Below are positions 23,254 to 34,559 of a stretch of DNA of 51,661 bases, in pieces; the first letter of the stretch is position 1; the number at the start of each line of letters is the position of its first letter. This DNA is from Priapulus caudatus (taxonomy: Eukaryota; Priapulida; Priapulimorpha; Priapulimorphida; Priapulidae). The notes beneath the pieces are model-generated. The model was not told the origin of the DNA and made no database searches. It saw only the letters and a program-made list of their open reading frames with translations. The stretch covers positions 368,329-419,989 of the forward strand of contig NW_014577131.1 of assembly GCF_000485595.1 (NCBI RefSeq), given 5' to 3'. The translations under genes and the position numbers were made by a program.

Positions 23254-23328
23254 ATTTATACTACCTGGTGACTGTTGTTTGACCTTCGGGGTCGACAGCG
23301 AGTATTGGCTGAACAGCTAGTGACGTCA
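23254..23328 (-). promoter_or_regulatory. CRE-CCAAT-TATA promoter of gene E
   Basis: CRE TGACGTCA at 23321-23328, CCAAT (ATTGG on plus) at 23304-23308 and TATAAAT at 23254-23260. The surrounding sequence has diverged from other copies but motif order and spacing remain. Confidence 0.75.
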
Positions 23329-23989
23329 CAAACAGAAAAATGCTTGCGCTGCCAGTCAGTCGTTCGCCCAGTTCTGCATCAACGACTTTCAACGTCTGCT
23401 AATGATGTTTTATATTTGCGACCTTGCTTGCTAACCACATTCACCTCGATACAAAAGCATGCAACGTTGTGGTAATCCAAGCTAGACTTGTTTGATATAG
23501 TTGTGGAAAATTGCTTATGATCTGTCTATTACTACATGTGTTTATAGCATGACAACTAACCTTTTCAACGAACGTCTGGTTATTTATCGCTGGTATCCTG
23601 ATATTAATGAAGAACTGTGCGTAAGATTCTGTCTGGCAAATATATACATCATTTTTCTCCTGATATTCAACTTCCGTTTGATTGAACGAATAACTGCCTA
23701 GGTTCTAATTCTAATGGCCAAGCTAATTAAATGCCGATGCGCCATGTTGCTGAATATATAGGTTATTTCTATACAGTAGTAGAATGATAATAAATGTGAA
23801 ATACTAAAAGATATTGGCAATGCTGCGTGGAAAGTTTTTAAAATTATAAAAAAATAACGTAGAACGTACAATAATTCTTAATAAAAGTCTTAATTAAGAG
23901 CGTATATGCTGTGGAAAGGCAACTGCGTGGAATAATCCGATCGCATTGTGAAATCGACCAACGTGACACATAAATAAATAAATAAATAA

Positions 23990-24020
<31 letters not shown>

Positions 24021-24286
24021 GGTAAAGCGACAATTGTTTAACAAACCCAGGACAGGAGGTTAAACGCCCGAAACAATGAAGGCAAAATCATAGTTGAAAA
24101 ACAGAGATTAACTCTTTCGTGGCCCTCTCTCTCTCTCTCTCTCGCGCGCCTTTCTCTATTATTGCGAGTCATGACAACAACGTCACAGTTGAAGGTAAAC
24201 AAGAACTTCAATATTTTTGCGTACATGAAATTATCGTGGCGGAACATCAGTACATCTGAGTGATGAGCAGGTGACAAATAACGCTC

Positions 24287-24309
24287 TTCTTTCTTCTCTT
24301 TTCTCTCTC

Positions 24310-24344
<35 letters not shown>

Positions 24345-24355
24345 GCTTCTCTCTG

Positions 24356-24387
<32 letters not shown>

Positions 24388-24442
24388 CTCTCTCATCTCG
24401 TCTCTCTCTCTCTCTTTCTCTTCTCTCTCTCTCTCTCTTCTG

Positions 24443-24492
<50 letters not shown>
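24287..24492. repeat. (CT)n polypyrimidine tract
   Basis: About 205 bp of CT repeats with few interruptions; the source of artefactual Arg/Glu-rich frames on the minus strand. Confidence 0.95.
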
Positions 24493-24496
<4 letters not shown>

Positions 24497-25374
24497 CTAC
24501 GTGAGAATCGGTAGCTGGTTTGCTCTACACCAGCTAGAATAGGTTTGTTGTTCGGCACGCGTGTCATTCGGTGCAAGGTCGGGTCTCGACTTAACGACGT
24601 TGTATAGAAACATAGAAACAGAGAGTAAAAGCAGCAAAGCACGTAGGCATGGCGTGGGTGATCGCCCAAGGTGACTGATAGAGGTGGAAGTGTAACGCGT
24701 AAGGACACGTGCAAGCGTCGATGACTTGTTTTTATCAAGTGCCTAAGGAACACACGTGAACCAATAGACGTACGGAAACGTCACAAACATCGCATGGCTG
24801 TGAGGTCGTTAATCTACAATCCATAAACTTGCCAGTAGACCAGGTTTATAGGAGTTGTACACATGTGGATATCGTTGCTAGTCAGGATCAACGATGCTTC
24901 AAAGAAACAATAAGGTAAGCTTTTGGGATCCGTTTAAAACATTTAATTTCAATATTTTCTTTTCAAATGAACGGTTAAAAATTCAAAAACGTGACTTTTC
25001 TGGTTTTTTTTTATGCGGTGACCTAAGGATTTTGCAGATTTAACAAAGATTTACAATTATCCTATATATATATCTGCAATGATTTTCCAAGTGACTTATT
25101 CTAACTCCGATTCTCTTCTGATCTGCAGACCGCTTCATTAAATGTTTCTATAAAAAAGCTATAGAACTCGACATTCGTCATGTAATGAGAGCTTCGCTTT
25201 TAAATGCATGGCACGAAAAGCTTGTGTGAGGCGTCTTTATTCCCGGTGAGTAACAAGATCACAAGGACCTGTGCTCGTTCCTCATCACATGTCTGTCTTA
25301 ACGCATCGCCGATAACAATCATCATTTTACCAGTATAGATAGCAATGGTGTGTCCAGTATGAGTTCGAAGATAG

Positions 25375-25690
25375 ATCTACAAATATTTATCTAAATATAT
25401 AGAGATATTTATATAAATATAGACAAATATGTGTGAAGATAGTCCTAGTGACCTGTGTCTTAATATGTGTCCTAAGATACTTAATTGTGAAAAGATACTT
25501 GTATAAACGTGGATGCAGTGACGTGTGTCTAATAATGAGTCTAACGACAAGTGTCTAAATACGTGCATACGGATGGTGCTGTGTGTAAATAGATGTGAAT
25601 GAATGACGATATGCGTTTAAAGACGGGTCTAAAGATAAATGTCTAAACATGTGTTTCAAGACATTAGCTAAAGCTATATGTCTGAAGATG
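25375..25690. repeat. Degenerate GTGTCTAAA-type minisatellite
   Basis: Variants such as GTGTCTAATAA, GTGTCTAAATA, ATGTCTAAACA and ATGTCTGAAGA recur irregularly over about 300 bp. Confidence 0.6.
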
Positions 25691-26132
25691 AGTCGCAGTA
25701 TGTTATTACGTAAAGCACATCTGCAATGTTCATGTCTCGTGTTTACGGGCAATGATCATATATAGGCTGATATACGTATACATGGCTACGTTAGCGTGGC
25801 TTCGTTACCATTGAACACAATGTTACACATCGTTGATTTCAAATACCGTGTTATAGTTAATTGGATTACGGATGTATAATATCACATACTTATGTTGGTA
25901 AAAATGAGAATTAGACATTCTGATTTGATGTGTGAAATATCTCTGATATATGATGTATAAAAGAAACACCCGAGTAACACGGTCTATGTTAAAGATATAC
26001 AGTAAATAGATTGGGAGATTTGCTCGTATTTCCGCAGTAAGTATCTAATTCTATAAGTTTTGGTACTGATGATTTACTACGGTGAATATCATTACAATAA
26101 AACGCTAGACACATTAAGTAAATTATTAATGG

Positions 26133-26138
26133 TTTAAT
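26133..26138 (-). terminator. Candidate poly(A) signal of F
   Basis: ATTAAA on the coding strand, about 160 nt after the annotated stop. Confidence 0.4.
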
Positions 26139-26297
26139 TCATAATTATATTGATAAAATTATTTACATATCGGTGTAGGTTATATACAATATACGATTTG
26201 TTTCGATACAATTTCGTTTAAGACAGACGCCAGCAAATCGAAGGTGTAAACACCATTGCACTCTACCTACACGACTAGCTTTCGGATATGAATGGAA

Positions 26298-27317
26298 TCA
26301 AGTATTCTTATTAGGGTCGTAAGAAGTCATACCGAATATCAATATTTGCAGACAGTAAGCTTTATGCATATTATGCACAAGCTCATTGATTATGGCAATA
26401 CGAGATACTTTCGTACGACTATAATTATATATATATATATACAAATGTGATGCTGTGATATATTCAGATAACAATGATATATGACAGTTTTTGAACAGTG
26501 AATTGTTTTGGAGTATATCAGAGGACAAGTTCATTTGCTTGACCGTATAGGTGATATCGCTCGTCTCGTTCTCGGAGTTGCCCGACATTGACATGGTGTC
26601 GCTGCTAAAGGAATCGTATGAACTAGTCAGAGCGCTGTCAGTAGACCCGGTAGATTCGGTATCGCTGTCGCTCAAGCTCTCGCTGCTGGACTGCGATGAA
26701 GATCTCATCCATTTGGCTGCGCTAACGCTGGACGGTAGCTGCGTGGCCACTCTTTCTAGCTTCATGTGTCCGTTGTTACGCTCAAGCTTGTTTAGAGGAA
26801 CGTACGTGTATGTACAATCGCCATGCCCATCAGAGAAAATTGCTTCAAAGTCGAAATCCTTATCGTAGTCGCTCTGTGTCTTCAGTATCGTAACCTCTGC
26901 CCTGGTGATCGTCTGCTTGCAGCCGAACCTCTTTGGTGTCTTCAACATGGCGTAGATAGAGTAGGAAATGCTCGCGTCGTGGTCGGCTTCAGAGTAACTG
27001 AAGCTTTGCGGAAGGTTCCTCGGTAGACGATGGCGGAAGAAGAACGTGTGCTTACCGGGAATTTGGAAAGCCTCCAGCACCTCTGGTTGTGACTTGTTAA
27101 ACACCGCTACCTTTTCGTCTAGATACATGAACTGGCGGCTGTAGTTCTTATTCTTCAGCTGAGTAGCAACAGCGAGCCCTTCTCCCTCGAAGTTGATAGC
27201 CAGTGATTTCGCGTTGATCGGTTGACGCAGTATGAAGGAGACGCTGCCACGGAGAACATCACCCGGCAGAAAAGTTTTTCCCTCGAGTCTCACCTGGAAT
27301 TCTTCGATGTACTTCAT
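26298..27317 (-). CDS. Arrestin N-lobe-only protein with read-through C-terminus (copy F)
   Basis: 339 aa from the conserved ATG; upstream open frame to 27401 starts at TTG and is leader. The N-lobe is intact (FLPGDVLRGSV, GKHTFFFRHRLPRNLPQSFS). The tail belongs to the D subtype (NSENETSDITYTVKQMN, LQNNSLFK). Just after LFK the sequence has one extra A in an A-run compared with the KTIIVI end of D. The frame then runs about 50 residues further through an AT-rich segment. The extension is either a real novel C-terminus, a disabling frameshift or a homopolymer error. The last seems likely, because the rest of the gene is clean. Confidence 0.82.
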   Translation of the reverse strand: MKYIEEFQVRLEGKTFLPGDVLRGSVSFILRQPINAKSLAINFEGEGLAVATQLKNKNYSRQFMYLDEKVAVFNKSQPEVLEAFQIPGKHTFFFRHRLPRNLPQSFSYSEADHDASISYSIYAMLKTPKRFGCKQTITRAEVTILKTQSDYDKDFDFEAIFSDGHGDCTYTYVPLNKLERNNGHMKLERVATQLPSSVSAAKWMRSSSQSSSESLSDSDTESTGSTDSALTSSYDSFSSDTMSMSGNSENETSDITYTVKQMNLSSDILQNNSLFKNCHISLLSEYITASHLYIYIYNYSRTKVSRIAIINELVHNMHKAYCLQILIFGMTSYDPNKNT

Positions 27318-27464
27318 GACTGTGTTGTTGTAAGAATCAATCTCTAACTGAATGCCGATAAACGATTTCGGTATAAGCTGATTAAGCTCTAGATTATACA
27401 AGATACGATGTGTTCTCTATTGGTGTCGTGGATGCAATGTATCTTTGCTTGAATGTCTTCCTGC

Positions 27465-27538
27465 ATTTATACTACTCGGCGTCTGTTTTTTAGCCTTCCT
27501 GGTCGCCCGCGTGTATTGGTTATGTAGCTGAGGACGTC
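27465..27538 (-). promoter_or_regulatory. Promoter of gene F with a mutated CRE
   Basis: TATAAAT at 27465-27471 and CCAAT (ATTGG on plus) at 27515-27519. The CRE position reads TGACGTCC on the coding strand (27532-27539), one base off the palindrome. F may therefore respond differently from its paralogues. Confidence 0.65.
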
Positions 27539-27580
27539 ACATGCAGACGACATGTTTGCGCGGCCAGTCGCAGTCGGCCC

Positions 27581-27658
27581 CAAAACTACATGCAGCGCCC
27601 CCTTCCCACACTCAGGATAATTGAGCCAGAGCGAGAGCGCCATCTGTCGTGGAGTTTG
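27581..27658. mobile_element. 78-bp MITE with 9-bp target duplication
   Basis: An insertion absent from all other units sits between AGTCGGCCC (27572-27580) and AGTCGGCCC (27659-27667). Ends are CAAAACTACATG and, reverse-complemented, CAAACTCCACGACAG. A 9-bp target duplication is typical of Mutator-like elements. It lies just upstream of F's CRE. Confidence 0.7.
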
Positions 27659-27667
27659 AGTCGGCCC

Positions 27668-29822
27668 ATCAGTTCTGCACCAACGATTTTTCACAGACTG
27701 CTAATGATGTTTTTATGTCCTACCTTTGTTGTATCGCGGAAAACTTTATTGGTAAGCAACGTGCAAAATTTGGTTTTAACGTTCTTGAACCTTGTTATTT
27801 GCGACATTTTCTGTTGCAAAAATATTATGTTACTTCCTAAGCTCTAGCAGCTACGAAAATTTGCCCTCATGAAAACGTGCTTGAATTAACTTTGAAGATT
27901 ACTGTTGTGTTGTTTGGTCTATCAACTAAATACTGGTGTAAATGTTATGCTTGTGGTAGATTGTAGTAGTTATTCAGACGTAAACAAAAACAACTAGTAA
28001 TTTGATATCTATCGGCAGAAAAGTTATGGACATAAAACAGAGGAGCCATTCATACATGAAATTGCTATTCAAGGTCTATGGATAAGTATCAACCACCCGT
28101 TCATGTTTAAATATTTAACATTTCATATGAATCAATAATTATCTTGATGATATTATATTCCGCGAACTTTAAGCGAAATTCATTCATCACAGTTGCAACA
28201 TATTTCAGAGAATCAATACGTTATTGTTGTTAATGTCATATTGTGTCAATAATGTAAGCAACTACACCCAATAATTCTATGGTAAATGGATTATATCACA
28301 ATAATATTTTATCGTTAAATGCATGGGTTATCAAGCTCCGAACATCCGTTTAGTTTAATCAAAACCTTCGGAAAATGACAAGACCGATGTTATACTCCCG
28401 AACGAAACAAGTTATTCTTTCCCCTTGAACTTCCTGACTTTTAATGTGACCCATTTCTTTCCTTATTCGTGCATGTGCGCAAACAACAATGTGGTTGAAG
28501 GCAAACAAACATCCGTCGTATTTTTCTGTTGTGAGGCTTTCGGCTGTTTGGCGGAACATAATCGTGTCATCACGCAACCGAGTAACAGTGACGCTGTTTC
28601 GCTCGTTATCTTGGGCAGTGCGAGGTCGGGTCTCGGCTTAATGACGCGGAAAGTGAAAGCATGTAGCAAGACGCCGCGGCTATGTCGCTAATAGTCACGC
28701 AAGTTGTGTACAGAAGTGAAAGGATGTATGGCTTGAGGACGTAGGTGTAGTCAAATTTTCTGTAAAGCTACATATTAAAAAACAACGTAATAAAGGAATG
28801 TACGGAAACATCGTCTATACATTTACGGATAGTGAGGTCGTTAGAATGCAATGTATACTGCATCTAACTACGGGCAACGAAATGAAGCGTTACCTATTTA
28901 ATAACACGCCGCGATGACGATGAAAACGGCGGAGTTAGAATAACAGTACGTGATTTTAAATCAGACATGCCCCTAACGTACGGACGCACCGTCTGAATTT
29001 GTACTGAGTCATTGTCATTATTTTACACATTACTCACGCACTTGTATGGGAAACGATGTATTCATAGGACTATAGCGTTCAACACAAATCACACATGTCC
29101 CCTGTAAAGGAGAAATCTGGAAATGTTGCAAGTACAAGTTCTGGAGCGAGAGGAAGATGCGAGTGCAATCTGGATAGCTTGATGAACATTTAATCAATCC
29201 TGCATTGATTTAATGTATATATCATCTGAATTAACGTCGCAAATTCTGTAATGCCTGGTGTTCGTATTTAATTCCTAACATTTTATGGGTTAAAAACAGC
29301 AAAGAAAGTCCCGTTGAATGTCAGTATTGAACTTGTTACTGATGCTTCCCATAGTCGTGTGTTATCTCCCCAGACCACTGTGACATCTGCCTTAAAGACG
29401 TGTTCATGTGCATTAGACTTAACGTCCTAACCTTATTGTGCTAGCTGCTAAACATCAAGGATGTTCCAGTTGCTTTAACACAGGAGAAGGCAGTTTGCTG
29501 ATGCGTAGCGATGTGAGTATGACATCAATAAGATGTATCGCATTGTTGATTAAGCTAGACTATGTTATAGAACTTTGATGCTAAACACAGACATTTACCA
29601 TAAGGATGTGACATTAGTTAACGATTAGGCGAGTGAACTTTTGATGCAGGTTAACTATAAAAGTGTAGGAGTGCGTGGTCTGCTTCACGAAGTAAAATTA
29701 CACAGGTTTAAGGGGTTTTTATCTACTAATGCAATTTTTACGTGTTTTAGCTGTGATGGGTGACTTTAGGACCGAGTCCTTTTACAAACAAAAACGAAAC
29801 ACATTGATTAAGTAAATCACAG
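27668..29822 (-). other. 5' flank of F and 3' flank of G
   Basis: Non-genic unit flank in reverse orientation, aligning with 8560-10020 and 11390-12470. A shorter, diverged version of the GGCAAGGGC-type short repeats is near 29125-29170. Confidence 0.65.
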
Positions 29823-29828
29823 TTTAAT
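29823..29828 (-). terminator. Candidate poly(A) signal of G
   Basis: ATTAAA on the coding strand about 250 nt after the stop, at the same place as in B. Confidence 0.5.
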
Positions 29829-29982
29829 TCACATATACATGATATTATACATGGCACTATTTACATATCGGTGTATTTCATTATATACAATTTGGCCTTA
29901 CTTAGCAGTGTAAGCTAAACACCTACATGCCAAGCTTCTGTAGTTTAATAGTATGAATATTACAATAGGACACGCTGTCTAC

Positions 29983-29991
29983 TATAAATAA
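29983..29991 (-). promoter_or_regulatory. AU-rich element nonamer in the 3' UTR of G
   Basis: TTATTTATA on the coding strand, in the same position as in B; matches the UUAUUUAWW consensus. Confidence 0.4.
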
Positions 29992-30078
29992 TAAGAATGA
30001 TATCAAGTCTTGCACATTAGTATCGTTAACTGTGCTAGCGACATTATCGCAAGCTGAAATGAATCGCATGCGAAATAT

Positions 30079-30897
30079 TCAGATTACAATGACAGTTTTG
30101 AATAGCGAACTATTCCCAGGTCTATCAGATGACATGCTTATTTGCTGGACACAAGAGGTGACATCATACGTCTCATCGTTACCTAGCGAACCAAGCGACA
30201 CGATATCGCTGTGGGAATCGTAGGAACTACTCAGCTCGCTGTCGCTAGACCCGGTAGATTCGGTATCATTATCGCTCAAGCTGTCGCTACTGGACTGCGA
30301 TAAAGATCTTGTGAATCTAGCTGCGCTATCGCTCGATGATAGCTCCGTGGCTACTCTTTCTAGCTTCATGTGTCCGTTGTTACGCTCAAGCTCGTTTAGG
30401 GGAACGTGCGTGTATCTGCAGCCGCCATGCCCATCAGAGTTATTATCTTCAAAATCGAAATCCTCGTCGTAATCGTTCTGTGTCTTCAGTATCGTTACCT
30501 CTGCCCTGGTGATCGTCTGCTTGCAACCGAACCTCTTCGGTGTCTTCAACACAGCGTAGACGAAGTAGGAAATGCTCGCGTCGTGGTCGGCTGCAGAGTA
30601 ACTGAAGCTTCCCGGAAGGTTCCTCGGTAGACGATGGCGGAAGAAGAACGTGTGCTTGCCGGGAGTTTGGAAAGCCTCCATCGCCTCTGGTTGGGACTTG
30701 ATAAACACCGCTACCTTTTCGTCTAGATACATGAACTGGCGGCTGCAGTTCTTATTCTTCAGCTGAGTAGCAACAGCGAGCCCTTCTCCCTCGAAGTTGA
30801 TAGCCAGTGATTTCGCGGAGACGCTGCCACGGAGAACATCACCCGGCAGAAAGGTTTCTCCCTCGAGTCTCACCTGGAATTCTTCGATGCACTTCAT
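30079..30897 (-). CDS. Arrestin N-lobe-only protein with internal deletion (copy G)
   Basis: 272 aa from the conserved ATG; the upstream open stretch to 30972 is leader. It is closest to B and H in tail and ends KTVIVI. Compared with B it lacks eight residues (FILRQPIN, B positions 28-35) through a clean 24-bp in-frame deletion. This removes most of a predicted beta-strand of the N-lobe between RGSVS and AKSLAINF. Residue 3 is Cys instead of Tyr. The frame is otherwise undisturbed, so either the fold tolerates the loss or the copy is at an early stage of decay. Confidence 0.85.
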   Translation of the reverse strand: MKCIEEFQVRLEGETFLPGDVLRGSVSAKSLAINFEGEGLAVATQLKNKNCSRQFMYLDEKVAVFIKSQPEAMEAFQTPGKHTFFFRHRLPRNLPGSFSYSAADHDASISYFVYAVLKTPKRFGCKQTITRAEVTILKTQNDYDEDFDFEDNNSDGHGGCRYTHVPLNELERNNGHMKLERVATELSSSDSAARFTRSLSQSSSDSLSDNDTESTGSSDSELSSSYDSHSDIVSLGSLGNDETYDVTSCVQQISMSSDRPGNSSLFKTVIVI

Positions 30898-31035
30898 GAC
30901 TGTGTTGTTGTGAGAATCAATCTCTATCAGAATGCCGAAAAACGATTTCGGTATAAGCTCTAGAGTATACAAGGTACGGTGTGTACTCTATTGGTCTCGT
31001 GGATGCAATGTATCTTTGCTCAAACGTCTTCCTGC

Positions 31036-31109
31036 ATTTATACTACTCGGCGTCTGTTGTTTGACCTTCCTGATCGCCAGCGTGTATTGGATGTGTAGCA
31101 GTGACGTCA
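31036..31109 (-). promoter_or_regulatory. CRE-CCAAT-TATA promoter of gene G
   Basis: CRE TGACGTCA at 31102-31109, CCAAT (ATTGG on plus) at 31086-31090 and TATAAAT at 31036-31042. Confidence 0.75.
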
Positions 31110-33474
31110 CAAGCAGACGACATGCTTGCGCGGCCAGTCGGCCCATCAGTTCTGCACCAACGATTTTCACAGACTGCTAATGATGTTTTTATTTCCTACC
31201 TCTGTTGCTGAAAACCTTTATTGGTAAGCAACGTGATAAAATTGTGCTTACGTTCTTGAACCTTGTTATTTGCGACAATTCTGTTGCGAAAATATTTTTT
31301 TACTTCCTAAAGATCTAGCAGCAACGAAAGATTGCCTTCATGAAAACGTGCTTGATCTGTGTAGATCACTGTTGTGTTGTTTGGTCTACCGACTATATTC
31401 TTGTATATATAATGGTTGTTGTAGATTGAAGCATTTATTCTGACGTAAATGAAAACATCTAGTTAATTGAGTTCGGTCGATAGAAAAGTTATGGACATAA
31501 AAAAGAGGAGGATCTTTCCTACATGAAATGCTATTCTACGTCTATGGATAAATATCTACCAAGCGCTAATGTTTTGTTATTCAAAATGCCATTTATAAGA
31601 TATTTCTCTTGATGATATTTTGTTCGGTTCATTGTAGGACAAAATTCATTGATTATAATTTCAGCATATTTAAAAAAATTAATACATTAATATTTTTAAT
31701 GAACTCGCGCAATAATCTTGGATGACTTAAATTCACTTGAATGCTACACGTAACCTTTCCTGAAAGTTGTCGAACTCACATACACATGCATGTATACAAC
31801 ATTGTTAACAGCGTTAATAATTAAACCGGATAATCCTATGCTTAATGGATTCTATTGCAATAATTATATTTTATCGTGGAATGGGTCATTGAGTACCGAA
31901 AATCTGTATAGTTTATTTATAATCTTTCGAAAATTACGAGACCAATAATTATTGCACCCGCGAAGGAAACAAACTATTCTTTCATTGAACTGTCTGAACC
32001 CCTAATGTGACCCTTTTATTTCCTTACTTACACATGCAGGTGCGCAAACAGCAATATAGTTGAAGGCAAACAAACATCCGTCGTATTTGAACGAGACTTA
32101 ATTTGTTGTTTAGTGGAACATCTAGCTAGGCGACGTGATGGTGTCATCACTCGATCGAGTAATAATGGCACTGTTTTGCTCGTTATCTTGGGCGGTACAA
32201 GGCTGGGTCTCGGCTTAATGACGCGGAAAGTGAAAGTAGCAAAAACACCGCAACTATGTCGCGTGTAGTTACAATGCAAGATGCTCACAAAGGTGGAAGG
32301 AAGTATATGACGTGAGGACGCAGGTGTAGGCGACCTGTTTATCATATTGCGTATAAGAAAAACACCGTAATAAAGTAACGTACGGAAACATTGTCTACAT
32401 TTACGAACAGCGAAGTCGTTAGAATGTAATATACATTGCACCAGACTATGGAAAACATAATTAATACGTATGGAAAACGAATTCCATATACACGCCGTGA
32501 TCGTAATGAAAACGGCGGAGTTAGAATGGCGGTACGTGGCTTTAAATCATGCATGACCCTCATGTACGGATGTGTCGGCTGTGTTTTTACTGTGCCGTTG
32601 TCACTATTCTCCATATTACCCATGCACCTGCCTGGGGGATGATGTAATAATAGAACCATAGTGTTACGAATTAATGGCACATTTCCGTATCATGGAGGAA
32701 TCTGAATACGCTGTAAGTGCAAGGCAAGGGCAAGATTCAAGTGTAGTCTGGACATCATGGTACACGTCAATCAATTCTATTATGATTTTCTCCCTATCAT
32801 CTTAATAAACATCCAAAAACACGAAATATCCTATTTTTGCATTTGATCCCAAGCATTTTATGGATTTAGAAAAAATTTAACATTATGCTAATCGCATCGG
32901 AAGTGGAAATCAACGTGAATTGTTGAAACGCAATTCGAAGTTCTTCCTAAAGCGTTTCAAATAATGAAGATAACAGGCATTTGTCGTGTAAAGTGTGCTT
33001 TATTTTGTACGGTATGATATGAAGCCTATGTGAACTGGCTGTATTCGCATTGTGTAACATGGCAATAAAAGTTTTCTGTTCAATGGCATTATACTACTTA
33101 TAACTGGTGCTTGTCCCTCGTCGCGTTTTGGGAATCTCCACCGACCACAGAGATATCAGTGCATGCACTAATAACCGACTACAGTGATGTGATCAATGCT
33201 TAACTCCATTGGTATTGTGCTATCCTCCAGACATCGAGGATGTTACAACCCCGTTACTACAAGCGAATGCGGTTGCGTTGTTTAATTTATACACATGATA
33301 CTACACATGACGTAATTTAGTTTATACACGTGTCTACTACACGGAGTGACAGTAAACAGATGTAGGTGTATATTTTACTAATAACGTTTGTATGTGTTTT
33401 AGCCGTGATGTGTGAATGTAGTGGTGAGTCTAATTACAAACAAATACTATTCACACTGATTAGGTAAATCGTAG
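31110..33474 (-). other. 5' flank of G and 3' flank of H
   Basis: Non-genic. 31110-32690 is the standard 5' flank in reverse. 32700-33470 is a diverged 3' flank with remnants of the short repeats at 32715-32750. A frame at 32028-32441 overlaps the same conserved flank block seen upstream of C and D and is not considered a gene. Confidence 0.65.
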
Positions 33475-33480
33475 TTTAAT
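33475..33480 (-). terminator. Candidate poly(A) signal of H
   Basis: ATTAAA on the coding strand about 240 nt after the stop. Confidence 0.5.
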
Positions 33481-33716
33481 TCATGCATGAATATCGTACA
33501 TCACATTATTTACATATGGGTGTATTTCAGTATGTACAATTTGGCTTTAGTCGTGTATGCCAACCGCCTACACGCCAAGCTTCTATAGTTTTATAGTATG
33601 AATACCTACGACACGATGAGCTCTCTAATAAAAATGTAAAAAAATGATATCAAGTCTCGCACATTAACTATGCACGCGATATTATAACAAGCTAAAATTA
33701 ATAACATGCAAAATAT

Positions 33717-34559
33717 TTAGATTACGATGACAGTTTTGAACAGTGAACTATTCCCGAGTCTATCAGAGGCCAAGTTTATTTGCTGGACACAAGAGGTTAC
33801 ATCATACGTCTTATCGCTACCCAGCAAACCAAGCGACATGATGTCGCTGTCGGAATCATAGGAACTACTCAGCTCGCTGTCGCTAGACCCGGTAGATTCG
33901 GTATCACTATCGCTCAAGCTCTCGCTGCTGGACTGCGATGAAGATCTCATCAATCTGGCTGCGTTATCGCTGGACGGTAGCTGCGTGGCCACTCTTTCTA
34001 GCTTGCTGTGTCCGTTGTTACGCTCAAGCTCGTTTAGAGGAACGTACGTGTATGTACAATCGCCATGTCTATCAGAGGAAATTGCTTCAAAGTCGAATTC
34101 ATCATCGTAATCGCTCTGTGTCTTCAGTATCGTTACTTCTGCCCTGGTGGTCGTCTGCTTGCAGCGGAACCTCTTCGGTGTCTTCAACACAGCGTAGATA
34201 GAGTAGGAAATGTTCGCGTCGTGGTCGGCTGCAGAGTAACTGAAGCTTCGCGGAAGGTTCTTCGGTAGACGATGGCGGAAGAAGAACGTGTGCTTGCCGG
34301 GAGTTTGGAAAGCCCCCATCGCCTCTGGTTGTGACTTGTTAAACACCGCTACCTTTTCATTTAGATACATGAACTGGCGGCTGCAGTTCTTATTCTTCAG
34401 CTGAGTAGCAACAGCAAGCCCTTCTCTCTCGAAGTTGATAGCCAGTGATTTCGCGTTGATCGGTTGACGCAGTATGAAGGAGACGCTGCCACGGAGAACA
34501 TCACCCGGCAGAAAGGTTTCTCCCTCGAGTCTCACCTGGAATTCTTCGATGTACTTCAT
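33717..34559 (-). CDS. Arrestin N-lobe-only protein with Ser/Asp-rich tail (copy H)
   Basis: 280 aa, one exon, collinear with B over its full length. FLPGDVLRGSV, AKSLAINFEREG (Gly to Arg against other copies), GKHTFFFRHRLPKNLPRSFS and YAVLKTPKRF are present. The acidic linker is DDEFDFEAISSD. The Ser-rich tail ends in SSLFKTVIVI. The conserved AU-rich nonamer has been lost from its 3' UTR. The open frame extends to 34634, but that part begins at TTG in the leader. The promoter is cut off by the assembly gap 95 bp upstream of the ATG, so its CRE cannot be checked. Confidence 0.88.
   Translation of the reverse strand: MKYIEEFQVRLEGETFLPGDVLRGSVSFILRQPINAKSLAINFEREGLAVATQLKNKNCSRQFMYLNEKVAVFNKSQPEAMGAFQTPGKHTFFFRHRLPKNLPRSFSYSAADHDANISYSIYAVLKTPKRFRCKQTTTRAEVTILKTQSDYDDEFDFEAISSDRHGDCTYTYVPLNELERNNGHSKLERVATQLPSSDNAARLMRSSSQSSSESLSDSDTESTGSSDSELSSSYDSDSDIMSLGLLGSDKTYDVTSCVQQINLASDRLGNSSLFKTVIVI

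Larger units (their letters stand above)
23329..26132 (-). other. 5' flank of E and 3' flank of F
   Basis: No gene recognised. It contains a (TAAA)n/(TA)n tract at 23968-24020, a polypyrimidine tract, and a relative of the distal 5' flank block at 24540-24900 (compare 46420-46740). At 25375-25690 there is a degenerate minisatellite based on GTGTCTAAA-like 16-17-mers. Confidence 0.6.

Noticed and set aside
24247-24753. Arg/Glu-rich frame over the CT repeat
   Set aside because: Simple-repeat artefact.
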